Assembly: GCA_030603385.1 (NCBI GenBank)
Contig: JAUVXW010000029.1
Coordinates: 1 to 61,300, forward strand
Origin: Promethearchaeota archaeon
Lineage (GTDB): Archaea; Asgardarchaeota; Lokiarchaeia; Sigyniarchaeales; SOKP01
Reading direction: 5' to 3'
DNA: 61,300 nt
The position numbers and the translations under genes were made by a program. The notes below the pieces were generated by a model that saw only the letters and a program-made list of their open reading frames with translations, did no database searches and was not told the DNA's origin. This document shows positions 29,901 to 37,939 of the stretch, one piece after another. Position 1 is the stretch's first letter; the number at the start of each line of letters is the position of its first letter.

Positions 29901-32356
29901 CGTGGGGCATTTTTTTTCTTTAGAGTTCTTCGATATTTTCGAACTTTCCGGACAGTTTTTGGGTATTTTAGCACTTTTTGATAAGCATAAAGATAACTTC
30001 CTAATCCGATAGAAACAATAATTCCTACAATTAATAAAATTCGAAAGAGAAATGATGCATCTACTGGTTTACTAGCAACTATTACAAATTCAAGACTTAT
30101 AAAATTGTATTTATCACTTCCATAAGCTTTAATAATTATTGAATGAGTTCCAGGGGGTACGTCTAATATATTCACTTCATATATACCATCATTGTCTGGA
30201 TCCTCAAGTATTCCATCTCCCTGTTCCCAAGTATACGTAACTATTGCTCCTTTGATAATTTCATTAAAATCTGTATTGTTAATATATACTTGTATATTAG
30301 CATCTTCTCCTGGACGGATACTTAGTGTATTAGTATTATTGACAGCTTTAATTACTGAATTAATTTTTCTAACAGTGATTCTTGGCTGAATAACCTGGTC
30401 TTCAAAATTTAACTTGTTAGCTTCAATTGTTAAAAGATTAACACCAGAGCTAAGTTTTATTGAACTATTAATGAAGATGGAATATTGATTTAGAGTCACA
30501 CTTTCATTTAGAGTTTCTAAGATACCCTCTCCAGATAAAGTTACTATAGCTCCTGGTATAGAAGTTTCTAAAAGAGTAGTATATTTAATAGTAATATTTA
30601 ATAGACTATCGAGAGGAATGACGATAGATGGATCTGATGTTTTATTTTCACCATTCAGGAATAAATATAACTCTTTTGTCTCGGTTGGTGCAATAGTTAA
30701 AATTGGGCTCAAAGTACTTAGTTCGAAATTTATCTTATGAGCAACTATTTCAAAATAAAGAATTCCTACATTCAAATCATTTGCTTCGATAATAATCGTA
30801 TATTGTTCATACGTTGCATCTTCTTTTAAAGTTCCAGTAAGGTTCCCAGATAGTTGTACTACTGCTCCTGGAATATGAGTGCCAGTACCATCGGGATATT
30901 TTACAGTTATATTTAAATCATTACCTACGGGGTGTTCATATATAGGATTAGATGTTATATTAACCCCATTAAAAAATACTTGTATGTTTGTCTGAAAGTC
31001 AGGAAATATAACGGTATAAGAAATATTTAGATAAATATCATCAAGTGAAATTGTAATATTCCTATCTAAATGAAACTCATCTGCTAGATAAACTTGAATT
31101 GAAAAATTAATGTTTGTGTTATATGGAATTAATGATGTAACATCAAATCCACCTGTTTTTGCCACTTGAAAACTTGTGTTAGCTTCACTCAGTTTTATTG
31201 TTTCTGATAGTTTATTAGTATTGATAAAAGCTCTGATTTCGGAGTTTGGAGATAAATCAGTCCAATTATCATCAATTTTATATTTAAAATTAAGTTTAGC
31301 TTCATTTAAAATAACAGTATCACTGATGTTGCTGATTTGATTTCCATCTTGATTCCATGATATAGATGTAAATTGATCAATCTTTTTTTCATAAGTAAAG
31401 GTCAAATTACATGTTTTGATCCTTAAAGAATCCCATCTATCGCGATCATAATTGAAATTGTCTACACATTTTATTCTAATACCAAGAGTAATTTGGAAGT
31501 TAAGACTATCGCGCTCGAAGATTGAAGTTAAATAAAATATTAAGGCTTCTTCTACAACAGTATTCATAAGGCTATCTGTTATATTGCTAATTTCAGGATC
31601 GTCTTGTCCTAAATTTATTGTTTGGTACCATGCAATTTCATATATTTCATTACGGTCTAAATCAGACAAGAATACATAAAATCTTGCTGTATCATAATCA
31701 CCAGATTGAGCCACAGAATCATTTGGTGTGTCTACTCCATAAAAATCATTTGGTGATCCTGCACCGCCAGGTTGGGTGGTAACGGATGCATTAAAAACAG
31801 CTGAAATATTCGCAGAGGTAATTATATAGTCTGACATATCAACAGGCATTGAAATATTTCTTACCCAATGTATGCTTGGAGATTGTACTGGATCATCTGG
31901 ATCGATCCATGTATGAGAAACTTCACAGCCATCTTCATCGATATTATTAAAATCAGGAGGTGCTGGGAAAGCAGGGTTTGTTACATTTATCCAACCGGGA
32001 GAACTAGAGGAATTTGGGGTACCCAACACATCTGAAAAAATACGTCGATCCCCTATAACACTTAGATTTACATGGCCTAAGCCTGATGCTGCTTTTACAT
32101 CAGATTCATCTCCAACTTTTTCTGAATACCATGTTGGTTCTATAGGTTCAACATCAAAAGAAGGGTTTTCAAGCCATACAGCTGTTAATGTCTCTTGAGC
32201 GGCTAAGTGAGGAGGTTTCGGTTCTTTAAATTTTTTTCCTTCAAAATAATCATTCCAATTATCATTAAAAGAAAAAAAGATAAAAGAGGATGATAAAATA
32301 ACAAATACAATACTAAGGATTAAAATATTTTTCTTTTTAAAATCTCTCAGAATCAT
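26915..32356 (-). CDS. Giant two-module surface protein with Ig-like repeats (1813 aa)
   Basis: Largest member of the surface family. Module 1: membrane helix 9-28, ectodomain to about 455 (MSDYIITSANISA, FTSISWNQDGNQISN), repeated beta-rich Ig-like units to about 760, membrane helix 762-788, basic cytosolic box LKYPKTVRKVRKYRRTLKKK. Module 2 repeats the plan: helix 918-942, ectodomain, Ig-like units to about 1680, helix 1682-1708, box LKYPRQVRKVRKYRKSLKRK. The Ig-like units share N-I-T-V-K-Y and G-A-x-V-x-L-S-G motifs and a GAIVTYTWEQGDGILED unit that occurs once per module, resembling invasin/carboxypeptidase-regulatory folds. The tail has three related charged repeats ending KKEELDELIKDSSK. 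A cell-surface structural or adhesive role is likely; no enzyme motif is seen. Confidence 0.78.
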   Translation of the reverse strand: MILRDFKKKNILILSIVFVILSSSFIFFSFNDNWNDYFEGKKFKEPKPPHLAAQETLTAVWLENPSFDVEPIEPTWYSEKVGDESDVKAASGLGHVNLSVIGDRRIFSDVLGTPNSSSSPGWINVTNPAFPAPPDFNNIDEDGCEVSHTWIDPDDPVQSPSIHWVRNISMPVDMSDYIITSANISAVFNASVTTQPGGAGSPNDFYGVDTPNDSVAQSGDYDTARFYVFLSDLDRNEIYEIAWYQTINLGQDDPEISNITDSLMNTVVEEALIFYLTSIFERDSLNFQITLGIRIKCVDNFNYDRDRWDSLRIKTCNLTFTYEKKIDQFTSISWNQDGNQISNISDTVILNEAKLNFKYKIDDNWTDLSPNSEIRAFINTNKLSETIKLSEANTSFQVAKTGGFDVTSLIPYNTNINFSIQVYLADEFHLDRNITISLDDIYLNISYTVIFPDFQTNIQVFFNGVNITSNPIYEHPVGNDLNITVKYPDGTGTHIPGAVVQLSGNLTGTLKEDATYEQYTIIIEANDLNVGILYFEIVAHKINFELSTLSPILTIAPTETKELYLFLNGENKTSDPSIVIPLDSLLNITIKYTTLLETSIPGAIVTLSGEGILETLNESVTLNQYSIFINSSIKLSSGVNLLTIEANKLNFEDQVIQPRITVRKINSVIKAVNNTNTLSIRPGEDANIQVYINNTDFNEIIKGAIVTYTWEQGDGILEDPDNDGIYEVNILDVPPGTHSIIIKAYGSDKYNFISLEFVIVASKPVDASFLFRILLIVGIIVSIGLGSYLYAYQKVLKYPKTVRKVRKYRRTLKKKNAPRIGVQKREKAFGSAYKEELNKTGKFIKGKPKEEKIIPEKVGEKIPTNSKVEVNYEPNNQKTNSYKSVNAINNKENKHYIFRGQYKLRLRNFWRTSLKLKKNGKIIYLIIIVATILSYSLIVTTLITQNSFTFSENSFNTPINENFEKIGISAQESFIKQWLDKPNFTAPIEPTWFPSYGDLGDNSDVKATTSPGQADYKILGESRTFNNVSGTPISSEWQQVHNPEFPLYPDTATINAEGCYVSHTFAELATQFPSVHWERNITMVDKMSDYKITNASISTVVSGTVTASPGDWGGGGVECPGDATGSGSTQNFTWDYARFYVLLSDLNKDKVYEIAYNQTVDLGKDSAGATDTMLDTFMTTVPEDDLIFYLSSVLSSDNHNFTITLGIRIWSEDNWFSDRDIWNSLYIKSCNLTFTYVKKINQFTSVSWNQNADKISDISNYTVVVNEAILNFKYKINDTWPITSPNSEIRIQINDNLHPETAKLINANTSFQEAKVGGFDITSLIIEDVNLSIQVFLADEFGLNRSITISIDEVYLDISYTIIFPDKETDLHLFLNTVNKTNDPDIDIFIGDSLNITVKYLNMSRAHIPNATVQLSGNITGDIEEDEILEHYSIVINTDVSDAGVNFLTIIAQAEDYETRVINLIVRINKFSTENLQVLLNNQNVTQDPYIELTVSEFLNVTVKYTELIGTHISGANVLLTSETFTSYLNESVSFEQYSILIDTNKSLKIGANYLTVEAQTGTFQVKVVDITVFVERINIGIEPVSGSNTIESRPGVDIRLRIRLNNTDFGGFITGAIVTYTWEHGGGILEDLDNDGIYEVTIPNFPEGTYTIGISAFVGDNYFVEEYEIVVAATREEEEENILFPILFAASIILITSLAIYLYAYQAYLKYPRQVRKVRKYRKSLKRKSAPSIHIIGREIAFKSHYNENLGKFTSHLKLKRHPGMVKPLEQKITPDEVTDKSLEQKMEPDQLTEKAIEKKEELDELIKDSSK

Positions 32357-32460
32357 AATTGGATAATTATTGGTTTTTTTATTAAAAACTTATAGTTAAG
32401 GTAATATACCAAATTATTTAATAAATAATTTGCCACTTGTTCCAAAATATATTTGGAATA

Positions 32461-33104
32461 TGATATTAATACGTAGAATGTTGCTGAGTCTCCTACTCCA
32501 AATTGAAGAGGTGTATCTCCAGGATCACCGGGGCAATCTATTCCTCCTCCATCGTGAGGAGAAACTGTTACTGTTGCATTAAATATCGCTGTCAGAGAGG
32601 CAGAGGTAATAACATAATCTGACATATTGACAGGCATTGTTATATTTTGTTTCCAATGAATACTCGGAGAGTTTCGTGTTTGATCAACACCCTCATCCCA
32701 TAAATGAGTAACATTTAAACCCGCTGAACTACTACCATTGGTATCAGGGGATATTGGAAATTCTGGGTTGTTGAAATCCTTCCAATCACCATTATTGAGA
32801 GGGTCATCTATTCTCTTTTCTCCGAAATCACCATAGACTATATAATTTCCATATCCTTGCCCTATAAATCCATCAACGTCAGATATATCTCCTGTTCAAT
32901 AGAGACCCAGGATGCTTCATAATCAAAATTTGTATTATTAAGCCATTGCTTTACCACTGAAGTATGGATATTTTGAGAAGATTTTTCCTGTTTTATAGGA
33001 GAAATCACATTATTATTTGAAATTAATATACCTAGAAATACAAGAGTAAAAGTGATTAAAACTATACTAAATTTTATCCTATTTGGAGTTCTTATTAGTT
33101 TAAT
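32461..33104 (-). pseudogene. Decayed N-terminal copy of the surface protein
   Basis: Read on the minus strand from about 33104, the sequence encodes a signal-type helix (IVLITFTLVFLGILI), VVKQWLNNTNFDYEASWVSIE, then after a one-base shift near 32891-32898 continues as TGDISDVDGFIGQGYGNY, SPSIHWKQNITMPVNMSDY and VITSASLTAIFNATVTVSP. Homology to the 1813-residue protein ends at FYVLIS near 32461, after which unrelated residues lead to a stop. The gene has lost its start codon (a TAA lies directly before the first matching codon), has a frameshift, and lacks everything after about 200 residues. The 94-residue frame at 32353-32637 is only a part of it. Confidence 0.8.
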
Positions 33105-33260
33105 TTAAATTTTTCACCGATGATTTGGAATTTCTTGATATGAAATCTAATATAAATTGAATAAACTTTAATTAAATAATAATAATAAATAATACTTAAG
33201 AAATAATTATATTTATTCTAATTTAAAAAACTTATTTATTGAAATTCGAGGTATTGAAAT
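33105..33260. other. A/T-rich divergent intergenic region
   Basis: About 150 bases of nearly pure A/T between the surface-protein pseudogene and the next plus-strand operon. It probably contains that operon's promoter (several TATA-like runs around 33175-33235), but no single element stands out. Confidence 0.4.
33248..33252 (+). promoter_or_regulatory. Shine-Dalgarno supporting the TTG start at 33261
   Basis: gaggt lies 8 bases before the TTG codon; no ATG is available in frame near the start, so this decides the start. Confidence 0.5.
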
Positions 33261-34514
33261 TTGATACAAGGAATTTTGACATTTCAGTTCAAAATTAATC
33301 AAAAAGAGACAGGAGAAATAGAACCTGAATTTGAACCAATTCAATTAGTATTTCGAGAAGAGGAGTTTGATGAGGATAATTTTTCGGAATTACTTGCTGA
33401 AAATGATATATTTGGGATATTCTACCAACATACTATTGGTCTTTTTGGAGTAAAATACAGTTATAGCAATTTTTATACTGGAAGATTAAAAGAAACCCCT
33501 TATCAAGTGATTTCTTACTTTAAACAAGTAGCTGATGGAACTCAATATTTAGCGATGTCGATATTCGAGTTGGATGATGAGATTGAAATTTTTGAAGATT
33601 TAATAAACGAGATGGGTAATCGCTTAGATACTATATTTGATAAATTAACAAGAGCGAAAAGCTCGAAACAGCTTTCTTTAATAGAGAATATTAATATTAG
33701 GCTGAAAAATGAAATAAAATTCACAATTTTTCAAGTCGATAGATTATCTAATTTGGATAAACTTCAAAAAGTTGCCTTAATCTATAATAGTGAGGAACGG
33801 TTGAAAATCTTAGAAATTTTAAGAGAACATCCAATTTCAAAAAAAGAATTAAAGAAGATCTTAGAGAAAATGTCTGTTAATGTTAATGTAGATATACTTC
33901 TTCAACCTTTTCTGGAATTAAATATAATCCGACGAGATTGGATTAAAGGTGAGAAAGACAGAAAGACAGGGGCTATTAAGCATCAGGGAGAATATTTATT
34001 TTTAGTTAAGGATATTCTCATTGCTCGAATCCCTAATGAAAACTTATTAAATCATTTCAAAGAAACCAAAAATGAATTGTATCCATTTTATAGGCAAAGA
34101 GTAATAGATTATTTTTCAAACTATGATCCTTACACACAATCTATAGAAGAAACAAAGAAATTAGCCTCTATCCTTCTATCCCCAGATGCGTATGACTTCT
34201 TCATCTTGATGCGTCATAATCATTACCCAATGGACAAAATCCCCAAGATATTTTCAGAATTCGCAGTTACTGAAATACTGTTAGAAGATCTGAAGAATTT
34301 GAACATTATTACTGAGATTACTGATGAAAACGATCGTAATTGGATATGTTTGCTAACTGAGATAAAGCCCCTAATAATTTTCCCAGAATACTTACTCCCT
34401 AAAATAAGAGCAGCTTATAAGAATGAGGAAGGTGATGGTGATATTACTTATGAAATTGCTAAAAAGGCTCTTAGTCTAATGGAAATAACATATCCCGAAA
34501 AAGTGAAATTTTAG
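33261..34514 (+). CDS. Protein with tandem winged-helix domains (417 aa), first gene of a pair
   Basis: Unrecognised soluble protein. Residues 1-130 form an alpha/beta region (IFGIFYQHTIGLFGVKYSYS, then QYLAMSIFELDDEIEIFEDL) whose strand-helix pattern resembles the longin-like N-termini of other Asgard proteins. Residues 168-245 look like a winged helix (ALIYNSEERLKILEILRE, HPISKKELKKIL, then a wing ending YLFLVKDILIAR). Residues 306-375 look like a second winged helix (SPDAYDFFILMRHNHYPM, ILLEDLKNLNIITEI). Tandem winged helices occur in ArsR/TrmB-type regulators and also in ESCRT-II subunits; the sequence alone does not decide. The TTG start has a Shine-Dalgarno. The second gene starts 29 bases downstream, so the pair is probably one operon and one complex. 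Confidence 0.6.
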   Translation: MIQGILTFQFKINQKETGEIEPEFEPIQLVFREEEFDEDNFSELLAENDIFGIFYQHTIGLFGVKYSYSNFYTGRLKETPYQVISYFKQVADGTQYLAMSIFELDDEIEIFEDLINEMGNRLDTIFDKLTRAKSSKQLSLIENINIRLKNEIKFTIFQVDRLSNLDKLQKVALIYNSEERLKILEILREHPISKKELKKILEKMSVNVNVDILLQPFLELNIIRRDWIKGEKDRKTGAIKHQGEYLFLVKDILIARIPNENLLNHFKETKNELYPFYRQRVIDYFSNYDPYTQSIEETKKLASILLSPDAYDFFILMRHNHYPMDKIPKIFSEFAVTEILLEDLKNLNIITEITDENDRNWICLLTEIKPLIIFPEYLLPKIRAAYKNEEGDGDITYEIAKKALSLMEITYPEKVKF

Positions 34515-34543
34515 TTTTAAAAATAGCGAGATGATATAATAAA

Positions 34544-36748
34544 ATGTATTTATTCAAAGATAAAGATATAATTGAAGTACCTATTACATGTAAATTTTGC
34601 TTAAAAGAAATTAAGTTTCCCATATCCAAAAAAGAATATCAAGATGTTAGAAAATTTCCTATAAAAAAAGAAAGCATTCATGGAGATCCTGAACATAAAC
34701 TGACTGTTTTTATTAATATGACTTTAGAGATCGAAAATTTTGAAATACAAGACTTAACGGATAAAGAAGAAGAAGTTGTATATTCAGAAGAATTGATGAA
34801 ACAAGTTCTGGGTGATATTGAATTATCAGATGAAGAGATTGAATTATATTTTCGAACTACAGGACGAGAAATGGTATCTCTTGGCGAAATTTCAATTTTA
34901 ATTGGCAAAACTAAAGAGGACTGCAAAAAGATTGTCGATAAATTTATCGAAAAAGGATTATTTAAAGAAATTATTGGTGCTACACCTCATTATGCTGCAT
35001 TACCTCCTTATGCTGCTTTAGTTGCTCAGTTAAAAAACTTCTACACTTATATCTCTGATATTAAATCAAAAATACCTATTCAATTAGAGAAATCCTTTGT
35101 TCGACTCGAATCACAAGCCAAGGGTATGGAAAAGCTAAAAGACTCTAGTGAGGCGATGATGGAACTGAAAGAAAAGATGCTCACACAAATCCAAGCACAA
35201 AAGAAGGAATTTGATGAAACGATATCTGCAATAGATCAAATCAAAAATATATCAAAAGATATTTCAGGATTAGGAGAAGTTACAAAGGGTATTTCAGATG
35301 ATCAAATCGGAAGTCTAACTTCACAATTTGACATTCTCAATCAAAGAACTTCGCAAATAATAAGAACCCAGGTCGATGAATTGAGATCTCAATTTGGCGA
35401 TGTTAAGAAAATTGTTACCGACAATTTGCAAAAATTACGATTAGGAGTAATCCAGCAAGCAGTAGGCGACATAATTGAAAAAGTAATAACTACAAGATTA
35501 AAAGACATAACTGATAGTCTAAATGTACAATTAAGTGTAAGCCAAACCGTTTTTGCGGATGAACTAAAAAAACTAACTCAAGGCGTCGATTCTGAATTTG
35601 TCTCTAAATTAAAGAGTTCTATCGAAGATGCTGTTAAAAATATTGAAGGCATTAGCCTCAAAACAGAGGATGATAAAGAAAGAGCATTTTCAGATATTAT
35701 TGACAATTTTAATAAGGCTGCTGAGTTAGCTGAAGAAAAAATTGATGGGCTTTCAGGTGATATTTTTCAATCATTTGGCAACATTAGAGAAATATTTTCC
35801 AAGGGAATTGTTGATACTTTAAATAATACTTTAAATGATATTTTGAATAGATTGGAGCTTAGTGAAAAAACAACAAAGGAATTCTGGGAACAATCAAAAA
35901 AGGCAAAGGGTGCAATTACAATGAAAGACATCTGGTTCATTCGTTCTCCAGAAGCAGCTAAAGCTTTTATCAATGATGAAATCTCAAAAGCGAAAATGAG
36001 AGTATTAATTGTTGCTCCTGATCTTTTAGATATTAATATTGATGCTATTAAAGCACGACCTTCAAGGATTAACTTCAGAATTGCAACTCATATTGATCCA
36101 AATATCCGAGCACATGAAGCAGTATTGCAAGAATTAGATCAAATGGATAATGTTGACTATAGAAATAGAATTTTACAGAATCTTTGGGGGATTAATAGAG
36201 ATTATGAAGAAGTAATTTTATGTGTTCTTTCAAAAACCGAATTTAGAGGTGAAGTAATTACGGAAATTGCGGGAATTGGAAGCATCATTGAGGAACATAT
36301 TAAAATATTTGTTCCGATACTTGAAGATGCGTGGGTTGGGTCACGAAAAGAAATTATGCGTGATATTAAAACTTCCCTTTCCCGGGAACCAGCTCAAATA
36401 ACTCCACTACCTCCCAGACCAGAAAGACCTCTTACAATTTCACCAGAACCTGAACCAGAAATTAAAGAACCTGAAAAGGAAATCACTGATCTAAGAGCGC
36501 CATCTTTCCTAACAACTCTATTTGATAGTATAATGAATACAATTGGAAATAAAAAGGGCATTGAGATTTCCACTTCTTTAGAGAAATTTCAAAGTGAATT
36601 TGTTAAACGCAAGGGATATAATAGTGTTTTAAAAAATATTCATACTAGATGCAATGATTTAAAAACTACTACTGAATTACTTAGTCAGCAAGAAAAAGAA
36701 GATTTAAAGTTAAAAATGAAACTATGGAGACAACAACTCGATCTTTAA
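34544..36748 (+). CDS. Winged-helix, long coiled-coil and TrmB-like-domain protein (734 aa)
   Basis: Multi-domain soluble protein. Residues 1-65 hold a CKFC pair and HGDPEHKL, a small N-terminal module. Residues 95-160 read as a TrmB-type winged helix (GEISILIGKTKEDCKKIVDK, then KGLFKEI). Residues 165-460 are a long, charged, heptad-like helical region. Residues 455-610 (MKDIWFIRSPEAAKAFINDE, RVLIVAPDLLDI, a strand-helix repeat) resemble the phospholipase-D-like effector domain of TrmB regulators, without HKD catalytic motifs. A Pro/Glu-rich linker (615-650) precedes a C-terminal helical domain. About 300 residues of coiled coil is unusual for a transcription factor and suggests a scaffold. 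It is the second gene of a tight pair. Confidence 0.65.
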   Translation: MYLFKDKDIIEVPITCKFCLKEIKFPISKKEYQDVRKFPIKKESIHGDPEHKLTVFINMTLEIENFEIQDLTDKEEEVVYSEELMKQVLGDIELSDEEIELYFRTTGREMVSLGEISILIGKTKEDCKKIVDKFIEKGLFKEIIGATPHYAALPPYAALVAQLKNFYTYISDIKSKIPIQLEKSFVRLESQAKGMEKLKDSSEAMMELKEKMLTQIQAQKKEFDETISAIDQIKNISKDISGLGEVTKGISDDQIGSLTSQFDILNQRTSQIIRTQVDELRSQFGDVKKIVTDNLQKLRLGVIQQAVGDIIEKVITTRLKDITDSLNVQLSVSQTVFADELKKLTQGVDSEFVSKLKSSIEDAVKNIEGISLKTEDDKERAFSDIIDNFNKAAELAEEKIDGLSGDIFQSFGNIREIFSKGIVDTLNNTLNDILNRLELSEKTTKEFWEQSKKAKGAITMKDIWFIRSPEAAKAFINDEISKAKMRVLIVAPDLLDINIDAIKARPSRINFRIATHIDPNIRAHEAVLQELDQMDNVDYRNRILQNLWGINRDYEEVILCVLSKTEFRGEVITEIAGIGSIIEEHIKIFVPILEDAWVGSRKEIMRDIKTSLSREPAQITPLPPRPERPLTISPEPEPEIKEPEKEITDLRAPSFLTTLFDSIMNTIGNKKGIEISTSLEKFQSEFVKRKGYNSVLKNIHTRCNDLKTTTELLSQQEKEDLKLKMKLWRQQLDL

Positions 36749-36756
36749 TTTTTTTT
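36749..36756 (+). terminator. T-tract terminator of the winged-helix pair
   Basis: Eight T residues follow the stop codon directly, with another T-run 20 bases later. Confidence 0.45.
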
Positions 36757-36785
36757 GTTAAATAACCCTTTTTTCTTCTATTTTA

Positions 36786-36797
36786 GTTTATAAAATA
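36786..36797 (+). promoter_or_regulatory. TATA box of the metallo-beta-lactamase-fold gene
   Basis: tttataaaataa lies about 36 bases before the ATG at 36828. Confidence 0.4.
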
Positions 36798-36827
36798 ATT
36801 ATTATTGAATTTTTAATTACTTCTTAT

Positions 36828-37865
36828 ATGGTAAAAGATTTTATAACACTTAAATCGGGAAAAGTAAATGAATACCTCCATCACATAGATGTTAAGGCTT
36901 ACGGTTACCAGAGAATGCTATCTGTCTTTCTTGCAGAATTTGATGATGGTTCAGTGCTATTCGACTGTGGTTCATCTTTAGATATAAAGAAAATCTTAAG
37001 ATATTTCAAGAAAAACAGTGTTCCTTTATCATCCTTCAAGTATTTAGTTACAAGCCATCACCATTTTGATCATATTGGTGGAATATGGAAATTATATGAA
37101 GAATTAAAAAATCATAATCCTGATGTAAAAATTCTTACGAATAGCATTACAAAAGAATTACTAAATGATTTTGAGCTCCATTTAAAACGCGGGGTAAGAA
37201 CTTATGGAGATCTAACAGGTATTATGAAATCTATAGAGGAATCAGCTTTTCAGATTATAGAACCTTCCATAAAATTTGATTCAAATATAGATAGTCTTGA
37301 AGTTGTTTCGAAATTTCATATTAATGGATCTGAAGTCAATTTAATCATATTCAAAACACCTGGACATACTCCCGATCATCAATGCCCTGCATTCATCAAA
37401 GATGGGAAGTTAGATTTTATTCATTTTGGTGAAGCAGTAGGAACAATATATCATTCTTCGAAGCTTATAACATTACCCACATCTATGCCAATCTATTATA
37501 ACCATGAGAAATACATGGAAACACTTGACAATATTAAAAACTTGAATCCTTTAAAAGCAGGATTTGGGCATTTTGGTCTTGTTAATGGAAAAAAAAATGT
37601 TCGAGAGTTGATATTAGATAATGAATCTTTTATGAAGAAATTTCGTAAAAATATAATAAAATTTTATCAAGAAAAGCCTGAAACTAAATACGTATTGAAA
37701 AATATGAGATCAATATTAACCCCTAGGACAGATTTATCTTTAGATGATAGTCCTGTTTTTAATGGAATTCTTTTAGCAATTGTCTACGGGGAGATGATTA
37801 CACTAGGTTATCGAGAAATTCCAGAAGACGAATTAGTATACTATAAGAGATATTATTCTCTATGA
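36828..37865 (+). CDS. Metallo-beta-lactamase-fold hydrolase
   Basis: MBL-fold protein of 345 residues. The zinc-binding signature is TSHHHFDHIGG, giving H77, H79, D81 and H82; the next ligands are H in KTPGHTPDH near 180 and probably H in GFGHFGL near 245. The position usually held by the bridging Asp shows HFGEA, a possible Glu substitution. A C-terminal helical region of about 100 residues follows the core. Members hydrolyse thioesters such as lactoylglutathione, lactones or nucleic acids, or are flavodiiron-like; the substrate here is unknown. It is a single gene, followed by the GGR-family gene after 74 bases on the same strand. Confidence 0.85.
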   Translation: MVKDFITLKSGKVNEYLHHIDVKAYGYQRMLSVFLAEFDDGSVLFDCGSSLDIKKILRYFKKNSVPLSSFKYLVTSHHHFDHIGGIWKLYEELKNHNPDVKILTNSITKELLNDFELHLKRGVRTYGDLTGIMKSIEESAFQIIEPSIKFDSNIDSLEVVSKFHINGSEVNLIIFKTPGHTPDHQCPAFIKDGKLDFIHFGEAVGTIYHSSKLITLPTSMPIYYNHEKYMETLDNIKNLNPLKAGFGHFGLVNGKKNVRELILDNESFMKKFRKNIIKFYQEKPETKYVLKNMRSILTPRTDLSLDDSPVFNGILLAIVYGEMITLGYREIPEDELVYYKRYYSL

Positions 37866-37939
37866 ACTAATTTTGATTTTATTCCTCAGAATTCTTTTTT
37901 CCTAAAAGTTCTAATTTATTATTAACATAAAATCTCATA

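Noticed and set aside
32353..32637. A 94-residue minus-strand frame as a gene of its own
   Set aside because: It is only the middle of the frameshifted surface-protein copy; its N-terminal side continues in frame into homologous sequence without a start, and its last 40 residues are unrelated read-through.
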